Shown here: one piece after another, positions 21,822-25,389 of the stretch
Numbering within the stretch: the stretch's first letter is position 1
Layout of the letters: each line of letters opens with the position of its first letter
Assembly: GCA_964535215.1 (NCBI GenBank)
Contig: CAZHST010000041.1
Span: 1-25,389 of the forward strand
Source: JACQHM01 sp964535215
GTDB lineage: Bacteria > Methylomirabilota > Methylomirabilia > Methylomirabilales > JACQHM01
Length of the DNA: 25,389 nt
Direction of reading: 5' to 3'
Notes under the pieces: model-generated
What the model saw: the letters and a program-made list of their open reading frames with translations, nothing else
What the model was told of the DNA's origin: nothing
Databases searched by the model: none
Position numbers and translations under genes: made by a program

Positions 21822-22160
21822 ATGAAGAAGCTCGATCTCATCATCAGGCCTCACAAGCTAGAAGATGTGAAGGAGGCCCTCGCCTCCATCGGGGTCCAGG
21901 GGATGACGGTCAGCGAGGTCAAGGGGTTCGGCCGTCAGCGGGGACATACGGAGCTTTACCGGGGGGCCGAATACGCCATCGCCTTCCTCCCCAAGATCAG
22001 GGTTGAGGTCCTCATCCCCGATCACCTTCTGGATCAGGCCGTGGAAGCAGCCATCAAGGCCGCCTGGACAGGGAAGATCGGCGACGGGAAGCTCTGGGTC
22101 ACACCCGTTGAGCAAGTGATCCGGATCCGGACCGGAGAGGCCGGAGAGGCTGCGCTATAG
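21822..22160 (+). CDS. glnB: PII nitrogen regulatory protein (first copy)
   Basis: The 112-residue protein has the PII signature: MKKLDLIIRPHKLEDVKEAL at the start, the T-loop GFGRQRGHTELYRGAEYAIA with the uridylylation tyrosine at position 51, and the C-terminal GKIGDGKLWVTPVEQVIRIR. PII trimers sense ATP/ADP and 2-oxoglutarate and control ammonium channels, glutamine synthetase regulation and nitrogen transcription. AAGGAG lies 7-8 bases upstream of the ATG. It sits in the amt operon, so blocking the Amt pore (a GlnK-like job) is likely. The B-loop and C-loop regions look intact. A second PII at 24127 is similar but diverges in the second half. Confidence 0.95.
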   Translation: MKKLDLIIRPHKLEDVKEALASIGVQGMTVSEVKGFGRQRGHTELYRGAEYAIAFLPKIRVEVLIPDHLLDQAVEAAIKAAWTGKIGDGKLWVTPVEQVIRIRTGEAGEAAL

Positions 22161-22171
22161 GAACCGGCGTT

Positions 22172-22198
22172 GGGCTCCACGGTTTAAGCTTGGAGCCC
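22172..22198 (+). other. Hairpin after glnB
   Basis: GGGCTCCA (22172-22179) and TGGAGCCC (22191-22198) are perfectly complementary over 8 bp with an 11-base loop. It begins 12 bases after the glnB stop. It lacks a U-run but could limit read-through into the sigma-54 activator gene. It overlaps the fragment that resembles the Amt tail. Confidence 0.5.
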
Positions 22199-22273
22199 CC
22201 AGAAGGAGAGGGGATTGAACAGCTCTTGAACCTCTACGGAGCCCAAGGCTATGAGATCCAGATGGTGAGGTGA
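22190..22273 (+). pseudogene. Short fragment resembling the end of the Amt C-terminal domain
   Basis: In the frame ending at TGA 22271-22273 one reads EGEGIEQLLNLYGAQGYEIQ and then MVR. The stretch IEQLLNLYGAQG lines up with MEQLLYLYGVEG at the very end of the Amt protein encoded at 17567-19471, and both are followed by a short strand and the stop. There is no good start codon: a TTG at 22190 or an ATT at 22214 after AAGGAGAGGGG would have to serve. It may be the leftover end of a duplicated copy of that domain, or a very small real gene. The similarity covers only about 18 residues, so chance cannot be excluded. Confidence 0.35.
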
Positions 22274-22297
22274 GTTCCGGCCGTCCCAAGGAAGCCT

Positions 22298-23887
22298 ATG
22301 CCACGGCTCAGTGACAAAGAGCGCTTGGATCAAAGGATCGTCGAGCTGACAACCCTGTACGAGATCAGCCAGGTGATCAGCTCGTCCTTAGACCTGGAGC
22401 AGGTCATGCTCTCGATCCTGAGGATCCTGAACTCGTTCATGGGGATGAAGAAAGGGACGATCCTGCTGTACGATCCGGTGACGAAGGAGCTTTCGGTGAG
22501 GGTCGGGCTTGGCCTCACGGAGGCCGAGAGGAGGCGAGGGAAGTACCAGGTCGGCGAGGGGATCATCGGCCAGGTCCTCCAGCTCGCCATGCCGCTGGTG
22601 GTCCCGGATGTCAGCCAGGAGCCGCTCTTCATTGACAAAACAGGATCCTACGATGGTCTGGAGAAGGAGCGGATCACCTGCCTCGCGGTCCCTATCAAGG
22701 TCAAGGGGGAAGTCATCGGGGTGTTGAGTGTGGACCGGCTGTTCACCGGACGGATCCCCTTCCAGGAGGACCTCCGGGTTCTCATGATCGTCGCCTCGTT
22801 GATCGGCCAGGCGGTGGAGCTTCACCGGCTGATCGCCCAGGAGAAGCAGGCCCTCATGGAACGGAACCTCCAGCTCCAGGAGGAACTGAAGGCCCGGTAC
22901 CGGCCGGCCAACATCGTGGGCCAGAGCAAGAAGATGGAGGAGGTCTTCAGGGCCATTGAGCGGGTGAGCCGAAGCAAGGCTACGGTCCTGATCAGAGGAG
23001 AGAGTGGGACGGGGAAGGAGCTGGTGGCCAAGGCCATCCACTATGCAAGTCCCAGGGCCCATGGGCCGTTCATCAAGCTGAACTGCGCCGCCCTCCCCGA
23101 GCAGCTCCTGGAGTCGGAGCTGTTCGGCCACGAGAAGGGGGCCTTCACAGGGGCGCTTCAGGCCAAGAAGGGGCGATTCGAGCTGGCCGATGGGGGAACG
23201 ATCTTCCTGGACGAGATCGGCGACCTCCCCATCGGCCTCCAGGGAAAGCTCCTCCGGGTCCTCCAGGAGCGGAGATTCGAACGGGTCGGGGGGACGAAGA
23301 CGATCGAGGTGGATGTGCGGATCATCACCGCCACCAACCGGGATCTGGAGACGGCGGTGCGGGAGGGGAGCTTCCGGGAGGACCTCTACTACCGCCTCTA
23401 CGTCGTCCCCATCCTCCTCCCTCCCCTCCGGGAGCGGAAGGAGGACATCCCTCTCCTGGTCGGCCACTTCCTCGAGCGGTTCAACCGAGAGAACGGGAAG
23501 ATGGTGAAGCTCTCGGCCGCCGCCATGGATCTCCTCATGGAGTACAACTGGCCGGGGAACGTCCGGGAGCTGGAGAACTGTATCGAGCGGATGGTCGTCA
23601 TGGCCCAGCGGGACCTGATCGCCCCGGAGGAAGTCCCCCTCCCGATCAATCCCCTTGCGGCCCAGCCGCTTCCACCGTCCCCTGGGCGAACTCTCTTCCC
23701 CTCCCCCCGCCCCTTGGAGGAGGTGGAACGGGAGCAGATCCTGCTGGCCTTGAAGCAATGTCACGGGGTCCAATCCAAAGCCGCGAGCCTCCTGGGCCTA
23801 AGCCCCCGGCAACTGGGCTATCGGCTGAAGAAGTACGGGATTGACCCGAAGCTGACCCACCCGTCACCCCCTCTGTCTGACGGATGA
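22298..23887 (+). CDS. Sigma-54-dependent activator with GAF domain, NifA-like
   Basis: The 529-residue protein has an N-terminal GAF sensor domain (about 15-175), an AAA+ domain (about 205-440) and a Fis-type helix-turn-helix at 476-514 (KAASLLGLSPRQLGYRLKKY). The AAA+ part has Walker A GESGTGKE (234-241), the sigma-54 contact loop GAFTGA (281-286), Walker B TIFLDE (301-306) and the arginine finger region FREDLYYRL. The order GAF-AAA-Fis is that of NifA. The cysteine motif that makes rhizobial NifA oxygen-sensitive is absent, and no nif genes are in the window, so it more likely activates ammonium assimilation genes. AAGGA precedes the ATG. Sigma-54 promoters before amt and the second glnB are its probable targets. 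Confidence 0.93.
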   Translation: MPRLSDKERLDQRIVELTTLYEISQVISSSLDLEQVMLSILRILNSFMGMKKGTILLYDPVTKELSVRVGLGLTEAERRRGKYQVGEGIIGQVLQLAMPLVVPDVSQEPLFIDKTGSYDGLEKERITCLAVPIKVKGEVIGVLSVDRLFTGRIPFQEDLRVLMIVASLIGQAVELHRLIAQEKQALMERNLQLQEELKARYRPANIVGQSKKMEEVFRAIERVSRSKATVLIRGESGTGKELVAKAIHYASPRAHGPFIKLNCAALPEQLLESELFGHEKGAFTGALQAKKGRFELADGGTIFLDEIGDLPIGLQGKLLRVLQERRFERVGGTKTIEVDVRIITATNRDLETAVREGSFREDLYYRLYVVPILLPPLRERKEDIPLLVGHFLERFNRENGKMVKLSAAAMDLLMEYNWPGNVRELENCIERMVVMAQRDLIAPEEVPLPINPLAAQPLPPSPGRTLFPSPRPLEEVEREQILLALKQCHGVQSKAASLLGLSPRQLGYRLKKYGIDPKLTHPSPPLSDG

Positions 23888-23916
23888 CAATTTGGTAGGG
23901 GGCTGACAAAACTGTC
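23885..23916 (+). promoter_or_regulatory. Candidate enhancer site for the sigma-54 activator
   Basis: TGACAA occurs at 23885-23890 and again at 23904-23909, 19 bases (about two helical turns) apart. The second is part of the inverted repeat GACA-AAAC-TGTC (23905-23916). The site lies about 125-150 bases before the -24 element of the downstream sigma-54 promoter, a usual distance for activator sites. It does not match the TGT-N10-ACA NifA consensus. Another inverted repeat, CAGAAC (23973-23978) with GTTCTG (23997-24002), lies closer. Confidence 0.3.
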
Positions 23917-24038
23917 GCCGCTTTTCCAGGAGCCCTCCTCTTTCAACCCCCTCTACCACCCCGACCCCCTCTCAGAACCCTTTGATTTTTCGCCCTGTTC
24001 TGTCCTTTCCGCTCGTCCGTCCGCCCTATCAAAGAAGA

Positions 24039-24054
24039 TGGCACAGCCCTTGCC
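24039..24054 (+). promoter_or_regulatory. Sigma-54 promoter of the second glnB (and glnA)
   Basis: TGGCAC, five bases (AGCCC), then TTGCC is an almost perfect -24/-12 element. Transcription should start near 24066, about 60 bases before the glnB start at 24127, and probably read on into glnA. The sigma-54 activator is encoded immediately upstream. Confidence 0.8.
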
Positions 24055-24126
24055 TTTTTCTAAAAGGCGATCGGTGGGGTTCCTTCAAAAGGCGACGACA
24101 ACCCTTCCTCAGAGGACATCAGACCG

Positions 24127-24465
24127 ATGAAGAAGATCGAAGCCGTCATCAAGCCCTTCAAGCTGGAGGAGGTGAGGCGAGCCCTGGACGAGGTCGGGGT
24201 CCAGGGGATGACCATCGTGGCGGCCAAGGGCTTCGGACGGCAGAAAGGGCACACGGAACTGTACGAGGGGATGGAGTACGTGGTGGATTTTCTCCCCAAG
24301 ATCAAGCTGGAGCTCCTCGCCCCGAATGATGGGGTTGAAAAGATCGTTGGGGCGATCATCAGCGCTGCCAAGACCGGCCGGATCGGGGATGGGAAGATCT
24401 TCATCACCGATTTAAGCGACGTTATCCGAATCAGGACAGGGGAGCGGGGGGAAGCGGCCATCTAA
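24127..24465 (+). CDS. glnB: PII nitrogen regulatory protein (second copy)
   Basis: Also 112 residues, with MKKIEAVIKPFKLEEVRRAL, the T-loop GFGRQKGHTELYEGMEYVVD with Y51, and TGRIGDGKIFITDLSDVIRI. Compared with the first copy, the T-loop differs (EGMEYVVDF against RGAEYAIAF), and so does the region after it (LELLAPNDGVEKIVGAIISA). Being next to glnA suggests the classical GlnB job of steering glutamine synthetase and the sigma-54 system. A purine-rich AGAGGA lies about 12 bases before the ATG. Transcription is from the sigma-54 promoter at 24039. Confidence 0.95.
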   Translation: MKKIEAVIKPFKLEEVRRALDEVGVQGMTIVAAKGFGRQKGHTELYEGMEYVVDFLPKIKLELLAPNDGVEKIVGAIISAAKTGRIGDGKIFITDLSDVIRIRTGERGEAAI

Positions 24466-24481
24466 CCTGCGGTCAGGCATC

Positions 24482-24528
24482 AGCCGTCAGCCTTCAGCAG
24501 GCACGGGGAAAGCCAACCGCTGACGGCT
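24482..24528. repeat. Intergenic inverted repeat, TCAGC type (copy C)
   Basis: AGCCGTCAGC (24482-24491) and GCTGACGGCT (24519-24528) are a perfect 10-bp inverted repeat with a 27-base centre, preceded by another TCAG unit at 24473. It lies between the second glnB and glnA. The right arm is identical to the one at 14139-14148 beside metF. Confidence 0.6.
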
Positions 24529-24563
24529 CGTTGTTGACGCACAAGGAGAGGAGGGAAAGAGCC

Positions 24564-25389
24564 ATGGCGATGACACCCAAGGATGTGTTGAAGTTCGCCA
24601 AGGAACATGGGGCCAAGATGGTGGATCTCAAGTTCGTGGATTTTCCAGGACTCTGGCAGCACTTCTCGATCCCCCTCTACGAACTCAAGGAGGAGACCTT
24701 TGAGGAGGGGGTAGGGTTTGACGGGTCAAGCATCCGAGGCTGGCAGGCGATCCATCTTTCTGACATGCTGGCCGTCCCTGACCCGGCCACAGCGGTGATG
24801 GACCCCTTCTGTCAGGTCCCGACCCTCTCCCTGATCTGCGACATCGTGGATCCCGTCACCAGGGAACAGTACACCCGGGATCCCCGCTATGTGGCCCAGA
24901 AGGCCGAGGCCTACCTGAAGAGCACGGGGATCGCGGACACCGCCTATTTTGGTCCCGAGATGGAGTTCTTCATCTTCGACGAGGTCCGCTACGACTACAA
25001 AGAACACATGAGCTTCCACCTGGTGGACTCCATCGAGGGGCAGTGGAACACGGGGAGGGAGGAGAAGCCGAACCTGGGGTATAAGCCCCGGTATAAGGAG
25101 GGCTACTTTCCCGTTCCCCCCTCCGATACCCTCCAGGACATCCGGAGCGAGATCGTCTTGACCCTGGAGCAGGTGGGGATCATGGTCGAGGCCCAGCATC
25201 ACGAGGTGGCCACGGCGGGGCAGAACGAGATTGATATGCGCTTTACGACCCTGACGAAGATGGCCGACAACATGCTGTGGTACAAGTACATCGTGAAGAA
25301 CACCGCCAGAAAATATGGGAAGACGGCGACGTTTATGCCGAAGCCGATCTTCGGGGATAACGGGTCCGGGATGCACACCCATCAGAGCC
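24564..25389 (+). CDS. glnA: Glutamine synthetase type I, N-terminal 275 residues
   Basis: The enzyme joins ammonium and glutamate using ATP. The frame runs from the ATG at 24564, after AAGGAGAGGAGGG, off the end of the window. Visible motifs are VDLKFVDFPG and the N-terminal active-site loop VGFDGSSIRG, the metal-binding YFGPEMEFFIFDE, VEAQHHEVATAGQNEIDMRF with further metal ligands, and the ammonium/glutamate-site NGSGMHTHQS. The C-terminal adenylylation tyrosine is outside the window, so that control cannot be judged. With PII directly upstream and a sigma-54 promoter shared by both, it is the classical ammonium-assimilation enzyme (GSI) rather than a paralog. Confidence 0.96.
   Translation, partial: MAMTPKDVLKFAKEHGAKMVDLKFVDFPGLWQHFSIPLYELKEETFEEGVGFDGSSIRGWQAIHLSDMLAVPDPATAVMDPFCQVPTLSLICDIVDPVTREQYTRDPRYVAQKAEAYLKSTGIADTAYFGPEMEFFIFDEVRYDYKEHMSFHLVDSIEGQWNTGREEKPNLGYKPRYKEGYFPVPPSDTLQDIRSEIVLTLEQVGIMVEAQHHEVATAGQNEIDMRFTTLTKMADNMLWYKYIVKNTARKYGKTATFMPKPIFGDNGSGMHTHQS

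Noticed and set aside
22388..23773. A 461-codon minus-strand frame opposite the sigma-54 activator
   Set aside because: It is a shadow produced by high-GC codon use; the plus-strand protein has complete GAF, AAA+ and HTH motifs.
22298..23887. Naming the activator nifA outright
   Set aside because: The domain order fits NifA, but there are no nif genes, no TGT-N10-ACA sites were found, and the neighbours are ammonium-assimilation genes.

Overview
The window looks like chromosomal DNA from a high-GC, respiring bacterium, most likely from an uncultivated soil, sediment or subsurface lineage. The gene set recalls Methylomirabilota (NC10), Rokubacteria, Nitrospirota or deltaproteobacterial relatives: a CuA-type aa3 oxidase with heme A synthesis, a split cytochrome b6/subunit IV pair with an octaheme c-type cytochrome, a MauL-like cupredoxin, an rbr/Fe-S oxidoreductase/DUF3501 trio, and a PII/sigma-54 nitrogen control region. 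This placement rests on gene content only and is tentative.

Layout. (1) 1-905: a decayed IS607-family transposon end, with the start of TnpB and a serine-recombinase gene that has lost its catalytic half. (2) 1033-7778, minus strand: a nine-gene cytochrome c oxidase operon, ctaC-ctaD-ctaA-ctaB-subunit III-small membrane protein-subunit III-subunit IV-DUF420, behind a good sigma-70-type promoter at 7841-7870. (3) 7972-13009, minus strand: a quinol:cytochrome c reductase operon made of cytochrome b6-like, subunit IV-like, an octaheme membrane cytochrome with a long coiled coil, and a secreted cupredoxin. No Rieske gene is present. (4) 13191-17091, minus strand: a Fur/PerR-type regulator, a rubredoxin-less rubrerythrin, a CCG-type Fe-S oxidoreductase, DUF3501 and MetF, behind a near-consensus promoter at 17134-17162. 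(5) 17428-25389, plus strand: a nitrogen-sensing region with an ammonium transporter carrying an unfamiliar C-terminal domain, a flotillin, an ANTAR regulator with a degenerate receiver, PII, a GAF-type sigma-54 activator, a second PII and glutamine synthetase (cut by the window end). Sigma-54 -24/-12 promoters precede amt and the second glnB.

How the parts fit. Regions 2 and 3 together would carry electrons from quinol through the b6-like complex and c hemes (and perhaps the cupredoxin) to the CuA site of the oxidase and to oxygen. Region 4 looks like a cytosolic peroxide/oxygen defence unit under a Fur-family repressor. Region 5 couples ammonium uptake to PII signalling, glutamine synthesis, sigma-54 transcription and possibly ANTAR-type RNA control.

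Two kinds of short inverted repeats sit between genes: an AGCCGTCAGC/GCTGACGGCT type (7077, 14114, 24482) and a GGATGT/ACATCC type (16040, 16618). The most interesting material is region 5 (novel Amt tail, a matching orphan fragment after glnB, a flotillin, and a regulator without a phospho-acceptor) and the Rieske-less octaheme reductase operon.
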